Numbered from the stretch's first letter, positions 35,389 to 45,159 are shown. The stretch: 64,000 nucleotides of DNA from Clostridium frigidicarnis (GCF_900111985.1 NZ_FOKI01000004.1:1-64000); one strand, 5' to 3'. Notes: generated from the letters alone by a model not told the origin. Translations and numbers: made by a program.

Positions 35389-35946
35389 ATGAAATATAAA
35401 AAACTATCAATAAAGACCATTGTTGCAATAGGTATTGGATCAGCTGTATTTATGATTTTAGGTAGGTTTGGATCAATCCCAACAGGTATACCTAATACAA
35501 ATATAGAGACTGATTATGCATTTTTAGCATTAATGGCATTGCTTTATGGTCCAATGGCAGGTATGCTAATTGGATTTATAGGACATGCATTAAAAGATAC
35601 GGTGTTCTATGGTTCACCATGGCTAAGCTGGGTAATAGCATCAGCTGTAGTTGGATTAATTATAGGAACTTCTCATAATAAACTTAGAATTACCGAAGGA
35701 GTATTTGAAAAAAAACAGATAATCCTATTTAATATAATACAAGTCATAGCCAATATTATTGCGTGGTTTGGAATTGCTCCTACATTAGATGTGTTAATAT
35801 ATGCAGAACCTATTAATAAAGTATATTTACAAGGAGCTATAGGTGGAGTATCTAATATGATTACAGTAGGGATTTTGGGAACTATACTAGCATCTAATTA
35901 TGCTAAGACAAGAACCAAAAGGGGAAGCTTAGATAAAGAAAATTAA
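35389..35946 (+). CDS. ECF transporter S component, UPF0397 family
   Basis: 185-residue membrane protein of the UPF0397 family: [32 protein letters not shown], then [18 protein letters not shown]. About five helices. These proteins are the substrate-binding part of ECF transporters, often annotated for riboflavin or an unknown vitamin; location after thiE suggests a thiamine-related substrate, which is inference. ATG 35389 follows TGGAGT; a TTG sits just before it. Confidence 0.88.
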   Translation: MKYKKLSIKTIVAIGIGSAVFMILGRFGSIPTGIPNTNIETDYAFLALMALLYGPMAGMLIGFIGHALKDTVFYGSPWLSWVIASAVVGLIIGTSHNKLRITEGVFEKKQIILFNIIQVIANIIAWFGIAPTLDVLIYAEPINKVYLQGAIGGVSNMITVGILGTILASNYAKTRTKRGSLDKEN

Positions 35947-35959
35947 ATCAATCACTATA

Positions 35960-35983
35960 CCGGAGAAGAGCTCCGGTTTTTTT
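35960..35983 (+). terminator. Terminator between the S gene and the ATPase/T genes
   Basis: CCGGAG/CTCCGG stem, 5-nt loop, seven T. It lies inside the ECF operon and would make S component mRNA more abundant than A and T mRNA. No separate strong promoter is obvious before 36029. Confidence 0.9.
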
Positions 35984-36028
35984 ACGAAAATAATACATTT
36001 TAGTATAAGATTTTAGAGGTATAGGTAT

Positions 36029-37735
36029 ATGAAGAAGCCAATAATAGAATTTGTAGATTTTAGCGTTCAGTATATAGTTCAAGCTAAGCCTACTTTAAAA
36101 AACATAAATTTAACAATAAACCAGGGAGAAAAGGTTCTAATAGTTGGACCATCAGGTTGTGGAAAAAGTACACTTGCCCATTGCATTAATGGATTAATAC
36201 CATTTTCTTATGATGCAGAAACAAGTGGTAGTGCAAAAATTAATGGAAAAGAAACTAAGAGTATGAGTATATTTGAAATATCAAAAATAGTTGGAACTGT
36301 ACTTCAAGATCCAGATAGTCAGTTTATAGGGTTAACAGTAGGGGAAGATATAGCCTTTAAATTAGAAAATAATTGTGTTTTCAAGGAAAAAATGATAGAG
36401 AAAGTTAATACAGTAGCCAAAATTGTTGATATAGATAGTAATATTAATGAGGCACCACATAGGTTATCAGGAGGGCAAAAACAGCGTGTGACAGTTGCAG
36501 GAGCAATAGTAGACGATGTGGATATACTTTTGTTTGATGAACCTCTTGCAAGTTTAGATCCCTATACAGGAAAAACATCTATAGAATTAATAGATCATAT
36601 ACAAAAAAATAATAATAAAACAATAGTAATAGTAGAACATCGATTAGAAGATGTTCTTCATTGCGATGTTGATAGAATCATTGTTATGAATGATGGTGAA
36701 ATTATAGGAGACATGTCACCAAATCAGCTATTATGTTCAAATATATTAAGGGAAAATGGTATACGTGAGCCGTTATATTTAACTGCTCTTAAATATGCAG
36801 GATGCGATATTACTGAGAAGATTAACCCTAAAAATATTGCTACCATAGATGTAAAAGATTTTGAAGAAAAACTTTATAAGTGGTATAAGAATATAAGTAT
36901 TCAAAAAGAGACTTCAAAGAAGGAGTCAATTATTGAATTAAATAATATATGTTTTGGATATAGTAAGGATAAACAAACATTAAACAACGTGTCATTTAAA
37001 ATAAATAAAGGAGATATGGTAAGTATAGTTGGTAAAAACGGTGCAGGTAAATCAACCATATCAAAATTAATATGTGGATTTTATAAGCCAACAAAAGGAT
37101 ATATAAAATTCAAAGGTAGAGATATCTTAAAAGATACCATAAAAGAACGTGCTGAATACATAGGTATGGTAATGCAAAATCCTAATCAAATGATTTCAAA
37201 AAATATGATATTTGATGAAGTCGCACTTGGTCTTAAAGTTAGAGGGGTAGATAAAGATGAAATAAAAGATAGAGTTCTAAAAACACTAAAAATATGTGGA
37301 TTATATGAATTTCGTAATTGGCCAATATCGGCTCTCAGCTTTGGGCAAAAGAAACGTGTTACAATAGCATCAATATTGGTTCTAAATCCGGAAGTCATTA
37401 TACTTGATGAACCAACAGCTGGACAAGATTTTAGACATTATAATGAGATTATGGAATTTTTAAAACAACTTAATAATAGAGGGGTAACCATAATAATGGT
37501 AACTCATGATATGCACTTAATGTTAGAGTATACCAATAGAGCAATAGTTCTATCAAATGGTATGAAGATAGCAGATGATATATCATCTAATATATTAACA
37601 GATAGGGAGATAATTAAGAGAGCAAATCTTAAAGAAACTTCACTATATGAATTGGCAATAAAAGCTAAATTAAGTGAACCAAGAAAATTTGTTGAAAAAT
37701 TTATAGACTATGATAGGGAGGATAGGAAAATATGA
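36029..37735 (+). CDS. ECF transporter ATPase, two fused ABC domains
   Basis: 568 residues with two complete nucleotide-binding domains. First: [29 protein letters not shown]. Second (from about 300): GKNGAGKST, LSFGQKKRV, VIILDEPTAGQD. Such fusions energize ECF transporters in place of separate EcfA and EcfA'. The stop overlaps the next start (ATGA). It may also power ThiT. Confidence 0.94.
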   Translation: MKKPIIEFVDFSVQYIVQAKPTLKNINLTINQGEKVLIVGPSGCGKSTLAHCINGLIPFSYDAETSGSAKINGKETKSMSIFEISKIVGTVLQDPDSQFIGLTVGEDIAFKLENNCVFKEKMIEKVNTVAKIVDIDSNINEAPHRLSGGQKQRVTVAGAIVDDVDILLFDEPLASLDPYTGKTSIELIDHIQKNNNKTIVIVEHRLEDVLHCDVDRIIVMNDGEIIGDMSPNQLLCSNILRENGIREPLYLTALKYAGCDITEKINPKNIATIDVKDFEEKLYKWYKNISIQKETSKKESIIELNNICFGYSKDKQTLNNVSFKINKGDMVSIVGKNGAGKSTISKLICGFYKPTKGYIKFKGRDILKDTIKERAEYIGMVMQNPNQMISKNMIFDEVALGLKVRGVDKDEIKDRVLKTLKICGLYEFRNWPISALSFGQKKRVTIASILVLNPEVIILDEPTAGQDFRHYNEIMEFLKQLNNRGVTIIMVTHDMHLMLEYTNRAIVLSNGMKIADDISSNILTDREIIKRANLKETSLYELAIKAKLSEPRKFVEKFIDYDREDRKI

Positions 37736-38559
37736 GCACAACTATGTTGTCATATATAAAAAAAGACTCTAAAATTCATAATCTAACAGGAGCCACAAAA
37801 CTTATATTTTTTATATTATGGACATTAGCATCAATGTTAACATATGATACAAGAATATTGATAGGTATGTTTATAGTTAGTATTGTTATTTTTAAAATAT
37901 CTAAGATAAAATACAAAGATATAGCATTTATTTTATATTTTATATTATTCTTTTTATTACTGAACAATATAGCTATATTTATATTTTCTCCATATGAGGG
38001 AGCTAATATTTATGGAAGTAAACATGAATTAGTTCATTTATTTGGGTCTTATTGGGTAACATCTCAGCAGATGTTTTATCAATTCAATGTTACAATTAAG
38101 TATTTTTCAGTAATACCTATGGCACTGTTGTTTATGGTAACAACAGATCCAAGTGAATTTGCATCTTCTTTAAATAGATTAGGTGTAAGTTATCGTATAT
38201 CTTATGCTGTTTCAATAGCTTTAAGATACATACCTGATATACAAAGAGACTATCAAGATATTTCTTTTGCGCAGCAAGCCAGAGGCATAGATATGTCTAA
38301 AAAAGAAAAGTTTACAACTAGGATTAAAAATTCATCAGCTATACTTATGCCACTTATTTTTTCAAGTCTTGATAGAATAGATACAATAAGCTGTGCAATG
38401 GAACTTAGAGCTTTTGGAAATGGTAAAAAACGTACATGGTATAATTCCCGTGAATTTAAGAAATACGACTATATTGCAGTAACAATTGGGATATTAATAT
38501 TTATAACATCATTGTGTATGACTTTTAAAAATGGAAGTCGTTTTTACAATCCATTTTAG
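37732..38559 (+). CDS. ECF transporter T component (EcfT-like)
   Basis: 275-residue membrane protein. Hydrophobic N-terminal half, then a cytoplasmic coupling region with the characteristic AxARG-type motif (FAQQARGIDMSKK) and MELRAFGNGKKRTW. It joins the ATPase to the S subunit. Start overlaps the ATPase stop. Confidence 0.93.
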   Translation: MSTTMLSYIKKDSKIHNLTGATKLIFFILWTLASMLTYDTRILIGMFIVSIVIFKISKIKYKDIAFILYFILFFLLLNNIAIFIFSPYEGANIYGSKHELVHLFGSYWVTSQQMFYQFNVTIKYFSVIPMALLFMVTTDPSEFASSLNRLGVSYRISYAVSIALRYIPDIQRDYQDISFAQQARGIDMSKKEKFTTRIKNSSAILMPLIFSSLDRIDTISCAMELRAFGNGKKRTWYNSREFKKYDYIAVTIGILIFITSLCMTFKNGSRFYNPF

Positions 38560-38565
38560 AAGATA

Positions 38566-38616
38566 AAAAGCATTATTGAACTTCTTTTTATAGAAAATTT
38601 CAATAATGCTTTTCTT
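38566..38616 (+). terminator. Terminator after the ECF operon
   Basis: Stem AAAAGCATTATTGAA (38566-38580) with its complement at 38599-38613, then T-rich. The remaining 38617-38910 is AT-rich with no gene. Confidence 0.85.
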
Positions 38617-38816
38617 ATATAAATATATTAGAATAAATTACAATTATATACATATAACCACAAATGAATATATAATTGTTTAGTTAATATGTGGAAAAAT
38701 AATAAAAGTATAAATAAAAAAAAATTACAATTGTTAAAATTGTCAAATTTGTTTGAAAATAATAATTAAATAGTATTGATAAATCCATTTAGATATAATA
38801 AAATATAAATTGAAAA

Positions 38817-38834
38817 ATGTTAAAAAAATAACTA
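38817..38834 (+). promoter_or_regulatory. Candidate Rex (redox) operator before the hydrogenase operon
   Basis: ATGTTAAAAAAATAACTA contains GTTA and TAAC six bases apart, the spacing of the Rex consensus TTGTTAA-N4-TTAACAA, with mismatches in the outer bases. Rex is the NADH/NAD+-sensing repressor of clostridial fermentative genes. AT-richness makes a chance match possible. Confidence 0.35.
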
Positions 38835-38910
38835 CAATATTAAACAATATATGTAAGGAATATATTCTAGATTAATGAAATTTAATAAATATTGAAAGAG
38901 GGGATTAAAT

Positions 38911-39393
38911 TTGGGGTCAATGTGTGGAAATAACTTGAAACTAAAGGAGTTAGAGCACTTTATTCTACAACAGGAAGATAAAGAATCAGCATTAATAGGT
39001 GTTTTACATAAAGCACAGGGAATGTTTGGATATTTAGATGAAGAGATTCAAAAATTTATTGCTGATAAATTAGAAATACCTGTTTCAAAAGTTTATGGAG
39101 TTGTAACATTTTATTCTTATTTTACAACTGAGCCAAAAGGAAAGTATGTTATAAGTGTCTGTACAGGCACAGCTTGCTTTGTTAGAGGAGCTGGGGAAAT
39201 ACTAGAAGAATTTAAAAAAGAACTTAATATAAAAGAGGGTGAAACTACACAAGATAATCTTTATACATTAGATACCTTAAGGTGTGTAGGTGCATGTGGA
39301 ATAGCGCCAGTTGTTAGTGTAAACGATAAAGTTTATGGACAATTTACAAAGTCACAAGTAAAAACACTTTTAAGTGAATTAAGGGAGCAATGA
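38911..39393 (+). CDS. hydC: NAD-linked [FeFe]-hydrogenase gamma subunit (NuoE-like)
   Basis: 160-residue thioredoxin-like [2Fe-2S] protein: helical N-terminus (ALIGVLHKAQGMFGYL), FYSYFTTEPKGKYVISVCTGTACF and CVGACGIAPVV supplying four Cys ligands. First gene of a three-gene hydrogenase operon. TTG 38911 is seven bases after GAGGGG, whereas the ATG at 38920 would have poor spacing, so TTG is kept. Subunit letters follow the Thermotoga HydABC scheme. Confidence 0.92.
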   Translation: MGSMCGNNLKLKELEHFILQQEDKESALIGVLHKAQGMFGYLDEEIQKFIADKLEIPVSKVYGVVTFYSYFTTEPKGKYVISVCTGTACFVRGAGEILEEFKKELNIKEGETTQDNLYTLDTLRCVGACGIAPVVSVNDKVYGQFTKSQVKTLLSELREQ

Positions 39394-39399
39394 TAGATT

Positions 39400-41289
39400 A
39401 TGAAGAGAGTAGTTAATTACACAGAATTATTAAATTTAAGTAATGAGTTAAAAAAACTTATTGAATTGAGAAATAATACAGAGAAAGTACAGAATATTAG
39501 TGAAATTGGAGAAAGGCATATACTAATTTGTGGAGGAACTGGTTGTAAAGCATCTAATTCATTTAACGTAATAGATGCTTTACAAAAAGAAGTTAAAGAT
39601 AAGGGGCTGGAAGATAAGGTTAAGGTAATTAAGACTGGATGCTTTGGATTTTGTGCTCAAGGACCAATAGTTCAGATACTACCAGACAAGACTTTTTATA
39701 TAAAAGTTTCAGAAGATGATGTAAAGGAAATAGTTGAAAGCCATATAGTTAACAATAAAATTGTAGACAGGCTACTATATACTAATGCAGAAACAAGAGA
39801 GAAGATAGAAACAAAAGATGAAATTCCTTTTTATAAAAAACAAGTTAGAATTGCATTAAGGAATTGTGGAGTTATAGATCCTGAAAATATAGAAGAAGTA
39901 GTTGGAGCTGATGGATATAAAGCCCTTGGAAAAGTCCTTACAGAAATGTCACCAGAAGAGGTAACAAAGGAAATGACAGAATCAGGACTAAGAGGAAGAG
40001 GAGGCGGTGGCTTTCCAACAGGAAGAAAATGGGAGGCTACTCGTAAATCTAAAGATGATGTGAAATATGTTATATGTAATGCTGATGAAGGAGATCCAGG
40101 AGCCTTTATGGATAGAGCTATACTTGAGGGTGATCCCCATGGTGTACTTGAAGCAATGGCTATATGTGGTTATGCAGTAGGAGCTAACAAGGGATATATA
40201 TATATAAGAGCTGAATATCCATTGGCTATTAGCAGATTAAAAATAGCAATAAGCCAGGCAGAAGAGGCAGGATTATTAGGTAAAAATATATTAGGAACTG
40301 GTTTTGATTTTGATATAGAACTAAAATATGGAGCAGGGGCTTTTGTGTGTGGAGAGGCTACAGCATTAATACATTCTATAGAAGGAATGAGAGGAGAACC
40401 TACAATGAAACCTCCTCGTACATCAGAAAAGGGACTATGGAAAAAACCTACATGTGTAAATAATGTTGAAACTTTTGCAAATATTGCTCCAATAATAAAT
40501 AATGGTGCAAGTTGGTATAAAACTATAGGAACAGCTAAATCAACAGGAACTAAGGTTTTTGCTTTAGCAGGAAAAATTAATAATGTTGGATTAGTTGAGG
40601 TACCTATGGGAATATCCTTAAGAGATATTATTTATGAAATAGGTGGTGGAATAAAAGATGATAAAGAGTTAAAGACTGTTCAAACAGGTGGACCATCAGG
40701 AGGATGTATTCCAGCATCTATGGTTGATATACCAATAGAATATGATACTTTAACAGAAATAGGTTCAATGATGGGTTCAGGTGGAATGATTGTAATGGAT
40801 GAAGATAACTGTATGGTTGATATTGCAAAATTCTACTTAGAGTTTACTGTAGATGAGTCTTGTGGAAAATGTACCCCTTGTAGAGTAGGAAATAAAAGAG
40901 TTCTTGAAATATTAAACAAAATTACTCAAGGTAGAGGTACTGAGGAAGATTTAAGAAAATTAAAAGAGCTTTGCGAAGTAATTAAAGATACTTCTCTTTG
41001 TGGACTTGGGGAATCAGCACCTAACCCAGTTTTAAGCACAATGAATTTCTTTATGGATGAATATGAAGCTCATGTAAAAGAAAAGAAATGTCCTTCAAAA
41101 GTTTGTAAAAAGCTTTTAAGTTATGAAATTACAGATAAATGTATAGGTTGTACAAAGTGTATGAGAAATTGCCCTGTTGATTGTATAAAGGGTAAAATAA
41201 AGGAAAAACATGTAATTGATAAAGATAAATGTATAAAATGTGGAGCCTGCCATGGAGCTTGTCCGGTTAAGGCTATCGTAATTAAGTAG
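39400..41289 (+). CDS. hydB: NAD-linked [FeFe]-hydrogenase beta subunit (NuoF-like)
   Basis: 629 residues: N-terminal [2Fe-2S] thioredoxin-like domain (CGGTGCKASNSF, CFGFCAQGP), NuoF-type FMN/NAD site (GLRGRGGGGFPTGRKW, CNADEGDPGAFMDRA, GAGAFVCGEATALI), SLBB domain, a [4Fe-4S] site (ESCGKCTPCRVG) and a C-terminal pair of [4Fe-4S] ferredoxin motifs (CIGCTKCMRNCPVDC, CIKCGACHGACP). This build is that of electron-bifurcating hydrogenases using NADH and ferredoxin. Six bases separate it from hydC. Confidence 0.95.
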   Translation: MKRVVNYTELLNLSNELKKLIELRNNTEKVQNISEIGERHILICGGTGCKASNSFNVIDALQKEVKDKGLEDKVKVIKTGCFGFCAQGPIVQILPDKTFYIKVSEDDVKEIVESHIVNNKIVDRLLYTNAETREKIETKDEIPFYKKQVRIALRNCGVIDPENIEEVVGADGYKALGKVLTEMSPEEVTKEMTESGLRGRGGGGFPTGRKWEATRKSKDDVKYVICNADEGDPGAFMDRAILEGDPHGVLEAMAICGYAVGANKGYIYIRAEYPLAISRLKIAISQAEEAGLLGKNILGTGFDFDIELKYGAGAFVCGEATALIHSIEGMRGEPTMKPPRTSEKGLWKKPTCVNNVETFANIAPIINNGASWYKTIGTAKSTGTKVFALAGKINNVGLVEVPMGISLRDIIYEIGGGIKDDKELKTVQTGGPSGGCIPASMVDIPIEYDTLTEIGSMMGSGGMIVMDEDNCMVDIAKFYLEFTVDESCGKCTPCRVGNKRVLEILNKITQGRGTEEDLRKLKELCEVIKDTSLCGLGESAPNPVLSTMNFFMDEYEAHVKEKKCPSKVCKKLLSYEITDKCIGCTKCMRNCPVDCIKGKIKEKHVIDKDKCIKCGACHGACPVKAIVIK

Positions 41290-41303
41290 TGGAGGGGAAG
41301 GAT

Positions 41304-43037
41304 ATGACCATGGTTAATTTAACTATTAACAATAAAAAAGTAGAAGTGCCAAAGGGTACATCTATATTAGATGCAGCTAAAAAACTTAATATAGAAATAC
41401 CAACACTTTGCAATATGCATATGGTAGATGGACAAACTAGAAATTGTAAAGGTACATGTAGAATATGCGTAGTTGAAGTTGAAGGAAAAGGCTCATTAAT
41501 ACCATCTTGTTCAGTTGATGTTTCAGAGGGAATGAATGTTAAAACTCATACTCCTAGAGTTCTTAAAGCAAGAAGAACAATCTTAGATTTATTATTATCT
41601 GATCATCCTCAGGATTGTTTGAAATGTGAAAAGAACCTTAAGTGTGAACTTCAAAAATTAGCTATGGATTTCGGCATAGAAAGAATTAAATATGAAGGAG
41701 AAATATCTAGGTATCCAATAGACAGCAGTTCACCATCAATTATAAGGGATATGGATAAGTGTATTTTATGCAGAAGGTGTGTTACAGCATGTAATGATGT
41801 TCAAAAGGTACATGCATTAACAAATGTTGAAAGAGGATTTAATTCTGTTATATCAACATTTTTTAATAAGCCATTAAGTGAAACTGAGTGTACTTATTGT
41901 GGTCAATGTTTAGCAGTCTGTCCAACCGGTGCATTAAGAGAAGTTAGGGACTATGACAAAGTGTGGGATGTACTTGGTGATAAAAATAAGTTCGTTTTAG
42001 TACAAACAGCTCCAGCAGTGAGAGTTGCATTAGGAGAGGAGTTTGGATTCGAAAGTGGTGCTATTACAACAGGCAAAATGGTTGGAGCATTAAAAACATT
42101 AGGATTTAATGGAGTATACGATACTAATTTTGGTGCAGACTTAACTATTATGGAAGAAGCATATGAATTTGTAGATAGATTTACAAAAGGAGAAAATCTT
42201 CCACTTATAACTAGCTGTTGTCCAGCGTGGGTTAAATTTATTGAAGATAAGTATCCAGAATATTTAAATCTTCCATCAAGTTGTAAATCTCCCCAGCAAA
42301 TGTTTGGAGCTATAGCTAAAACATATCTTGCTAAAAAATTAAACATTGAACCTAAAGATATAGTTGTGGTTTCAGTTATGCCTTGTGTTGCTAAGAAATA
42401 TGAAGCTAAAAGAGAAGAAATGGGTAGAGATGGCATAAGAGATGTAGATGTTGTAATAACTACAAGAGAGCTTGCCAAGATGATTAAAGAAACAGGAATA
42501 AATTTAAAGGATATAGAAGATGCAAACTTTGATAATCCACTAGGAGAATCAACTGGAGCTGGAGTTATATTTGGAACTACAGGTGGAGTTATGGAAGCGG
42601 CTTTAAGAACAGCATATGAAGTGGTTACAGGAAAAACTCTAGAAAACGTAAATTTTGAACAAGTTAGAGGGCTTCAAGGAATAAAAGAAGCAAATGTAAA
42701 TTTAAATGGAAAAGAAGTAAGAATTGCAGTAGCAAGTTCATTAGGTAATGCTAAAAAAATTATGGAAGACATAAAAAATGGAAAGTGTAAGTATGACTTT
42801 ATTGAAATAATGGCATGCCCGGGTGGATGCATAGATGGTGGAGGACAACCATTTATAAAGAGTAATAGGGAAATACTTAAAAAGAGAATGGAAGGTCTTT
42901 ATACTGAAGACACAAATAATAAATTAAGAAAATCACATGATAATCCAGTCATAAAAGAAGTGTATAATGAATTTCTAGAAAATCCTAATAGCCATAAAGC
43001 TCATGAATTACTTCATACACATTATGGCAAAAAATAA
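41304..43037 (+). CDS. hydA: [FeFe]-hydrogenase catalytic subunit
   Basis: 577 residues: N-terminal [2Fe-2S] plant-type domain (CNMHMVDGQTRNCKGTC), His-ligated [4Fe-4S] (HPQDCLKCEKNLKC), two [4Fe-4S] (CILCRRCVTACN, CTYCGQCLAVCP), then the H-cluster motifs TSCCPAWVKFIE, MPCVAKKYEAKRE and EIMACPGGCIDGGGQP, and a C-terminal small-subunit-like tail. All ligands are present. ATG 41304 is used because GTG 41289 overlaps GGAGGGG. With hydC and hydB it makes or consumes H2 against NADH plus ferredoxin. Maturases hydEFG are not in the window. Confidence 0.96.
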   Translation: MTMVNLTINNKKVEVPKGTSILDAAKKLNIEIPTLCNMHMVDGQTRNCKGTCRICVVEVEGKGSLIPSCSVDVSEGMNVKTHTPRVLKARRTILDLLLSDHPQDCLKCEKNLKCELQKLAMDFGIERIKYEGEISRYPIDSSSPSIIRDMDKCILCRRCVTACNDVQKVHALTNVERGFNSVISTFFNKPLSETECTYCGQCLAVCPTGALREVRDYDKVWDVLGDKNKFVLVQTAPAVRVALGEEFGFESGAITTGKMVGALKTLGFNGVYDTNFGADLTIMEEAYEFVDRFTKGENLPLITSCCPAWVKFIEDKYPEYLNLPSSCKSPQQMFGAIAKTYLAKKLNIEPKDIVVVSVMPCVAKKYEAKREEMGRDGIRDVDVVITTRELAKMIKETGINLKDIEDANFDNPLGESTGAGVIFGTTGGVMEAALRTAYEVVTGKTLENVNFEQVRGLQGIKEANVNLNGKEVRIAVASSLGNAKKIMEDIKNGKCKYDFIEIMACPGGCIDGGGQPFIKSNREILKKRMEGLYTEDTNNKLRKSHDNPVIKEVYNEFLENPNSHKAHELLHTHYGKK

Positions 43038-43080
43038 TAGGTTAGTGAAAGTAAATTCTAAAATTAATTAAATAAATATA

Positions 43081-43162
43081 AAAAGATGATTCCTATTTTA
43101 TAAGTGCCAGTATGTAAATTATAATCTGCAATTTATAAGAGAAAGGAATCATCTTTTATTTA
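43081..43162 (+). terminator. Terminator after the hydrogenase operon
   Basis: Perfect 14-bp stem (43081-43094 with 43144-43157) around a 49-nt loop that itself can pair (TTTATAA repeats), then a T-rich tail. Confidence 0.75.
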
Positions 43163-43195
43163 CTCTTCAGCATATCATAGACTTTAAATTAAAAG

Positions 43196-43263
43196 AAAGT
43201 GAGGTATAAGCGTTAGAAAGATATCTGACGAACAACTAGTATTGTTGCTTAGATCTTACTTTT
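43196..43263 (+). ncRNA. Structured RNA, diverged third copy, in the leader of a small membrane protein gene
   Basis: AAAGTGAGGTATAAGC matches copies at 11.7 and 12.1 kb. A three-way junction can be drawn: P1 43196-43211 with 43247-43262 (one mismatch), P2 CGTTAG (43211-43216) with CTGACG (43225-43230), P3 AACAA (43231-43235) with TTGTT (43242-43246). P2 keeps pairing with different bases from copies 1 and 2. About 95 bp before the 43357 start. Confidence 0.5.
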
Positions 43264-43356
43264 AGTTTAGATAAATTTTATTGTAAGTTTTAAAAGTTTA
43301 AATTTAAGTTAAAGAATATCGTTAATAAATTATGATTTAGAAAGGATAAAGAAATT

Positions 43357-43620
43357 ATGTTTTTAAGTATTAATGAAGATCCAATTGGAATGGTTTTAGT
43401 TGTTTTTCCTGTATTAATTTTTATAATATCTATATTATTGCAAATTATAATAAAGAAAAAACTAGTAGTAACAGGTTTTATATTCGGCGGTTTTTTAGTT
43501 GCTACATTTACTATATTTAATTCATCATTCCTGATATGGTGTTTTGTTTATACAGTGATTTCATATATTGGGACACTTACAGGAGATTCTATTCTTAAGT
43601 ATAGGAATAAATCTAATTAA
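43357..43620 (+). CDS. Small membrane protein, DUF2651-like
   Basis: 87 residues with three hydrophobic segments (about 11-30, 36-52, 54-75) and the pattern FTIFNSSFLIWCFVYTVISYIG, which resembles DUF2651 (a Firmicutes family of unknown function). AGAAAGG before the ATG. It sits alone, downstream of the third structured RNA copy, which may control it. Confidence 0.6.
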   Translation: MFLSINEDPIGMVLVVFPVLIFIISILLQIIIKKKLVVTGFIFGGFLVATFTIFNSSFLIWCFVYTVISYIGTLTGDSILKYRNKSN

Positions 43621-43685
43621 AAGTTTTTATAGAATGAATCTTCATTTAGATATTATACATCAGATAAATAGTTTTAAAATAAGTA

Positions 43686-45155
43686 TTATTTCAAAGTAAG
43701 TACAGAAGAACACTTATCTAAAAAACTATTTGAAGTGTTATAGGGAAGTTTTGTTGAGGTAACCCCAACTTGATTAACACTGATTCCATCTCCTGTATTT
43801 CTAAAAGCGTGAATCATATAGTTTGAGCCAGTATAATTGCCAAGGTACATCATTACATGATTATTCATAAACAATAATGAACCAGGAAGCAAATTTTCAA
43901 TTTGTTTTTCTTTATTTCCAGTAAGTTTTAATGAGATACAAGGTATCTTTTCCATAGGGTCAGTATCTCGAGGAAGCCTAAATCCCATGGTGTTGTAAAT
44001 TGATGATATATATCCAGAGCAATCCCTTCCATTAAATTTATTACCCCAATCATATTTCTCACCTAGTGATTTAAACCCTTGAAGCAAAACATTTTCAATA
44101 GTATAGGATAAATACCCATAGTTAGTATCCTCACTAAAGGATAGTTTACCAATTTTAAATATTAAATTATCATTTTCATCCTTTATAGGAATTTTTATTA
44201 TATAATTATTATTTACAATTTCTTGGGAAATATCTTTTGTCTCATTATTGTTTTCATATAAGAAAATTTTACTACCCATATTATAGGAGTACTTTATGTT
44301 GTCATCTAAGCTATAAGCGTTTATATGGTTTCCAGTAGTTATAATAAATTTATTGTTTTCTAAGTAATTAAAAAGATCATCTTTGTTTTTAACCTTTCCT
44401 ATGTTAGAAGAACTACACCATCCTTTATAATTATATCCTTGTATAAAATACCATTTTTTATCTAAACTTTCATGTAATATAACAACAGGCTCATTGATTT
44501 CTAATGAGCTTTGTTGGAACATATCTATAAATATAGAATCAGAAGCTTTATAAGCTCCACTATCAGCAGGGTATGAACGAATATTGGTTTTAGTTAAAGT
44601 TAATCCGTACTGTGGTAAAGTAGGTGACGAAATAGAATTTAGATTAAGGTTATCTTTTAAAACAGCTTCATCTTTAGACGTGTACTTAGTTTTATTATCA
44701 TTGTAATACTTAGTTATGTTTACAGCATACTCTTTTATGGAGTTTGAGATTTCTTCTTTAGATGGCATAGAGTAGTTTTTTAAATCATATACACCTAAGT
44801 TATTTTCTAATATTTTAGCATTTAAATCTTTAACTTTATCATAATCCATAACTAAAGAAGAAGAGTTTTTATAATTTGAAATCCAAAATTTAGGAGTGTT
44901 CATTTCGTTAGGTATATTCTCTATAGGTTTATAATTGTTAGGTGAGAAAGCATCTACATAACAATCTCTAGAAATATTAAAATTTATCTTGCTCTCTTCT
45001 GAAACTTTGTCTGAAATCTCATCTTCTGAATTTTTTGATTCATATTTTTGATTTAAATATTGAGATAATGATTTATAAATAATTACTCCACTGGTAAGTA
45101 AAATAAATAAAAGGAATAAATATTTTGGATTAAGTTTATTACTATCTTTAATCAT
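43686..45155 (-). CDS. NlpC/P60 family cell wall hydrolase with SH3 domains
   Basis: 489-residue exported protein: N-terminal membrane anchor (about 11-30), a long linker/N-terminal domain, SH3b-like segments (about 185-260 and 265-340), then the NlpC/P60 domain (about 350-485) with catalytic Cys in WGNKFNGRDCSGYISS and His in LFMNNHVMMYLG. It cleaves gamma-D-Glu-diaminopimelate or related stem-peptide bonds. Start: the ribosome binding site AGGCAGGTG is 28 bases upstream of the ATG with a perfect hairpin between. Confidence 0.9.
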   Translation of the reverse strand: MIKDSNKLNPKYLFLLFILLTSGVIIYKSLSQYLNQKYESKNSEDEISDKVSEESKINFNISRDCYVDAFSPNNYKPIENIPNEMNTPKFWISNYKNSSSLVMDYDKVKDLNAKILENNLGVYDLKNYSMPSKEEISNSIKEYAVNITKYYNDNKTKYTSKDEAVLKDNLNLNSISSPTLPQYGLTLTKTNIRSYPADSGAYKASDSIFIDMFQQSSLEINEPVVILHESLDKKWYFIQGYNYKGWCSSSNIGKVKNKDDLFNYLENNKFIITTGNHINAYSLDDNIKYSYNMGSKIFLYENNNETKDISQEIVNNNYIIKIPIKDENDNLIFKIGKLSFSEDTNYGYLSYTIENVLLQGFKSLGEKYDWGNKFNGRDCSGYISSIYNTMGFRLPRDTDPMEKIPCISLKLTGNKEKQIENLLPGSLLFMNNHVMMYLGNYTGSNYMIHAFRNTGDGISVNQVGVTSTKLPYNTSNSFLDKCSSVLTLK

Positions 45156-45159
45156 ATAT

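Noticed and set aside
41951-42478. 175-codon minus-strand open frame opposite hydA.
   Set aside because: Lies wholly within the H-cluster region of hydA and has no family features.
43225-43231. CTGACGA resembles the hammerhead ribozyme CUGANGA core.
   Set aside because: No GAAA block or matching stem III follows, and copies 1 and 2 of the element change the core A to G.
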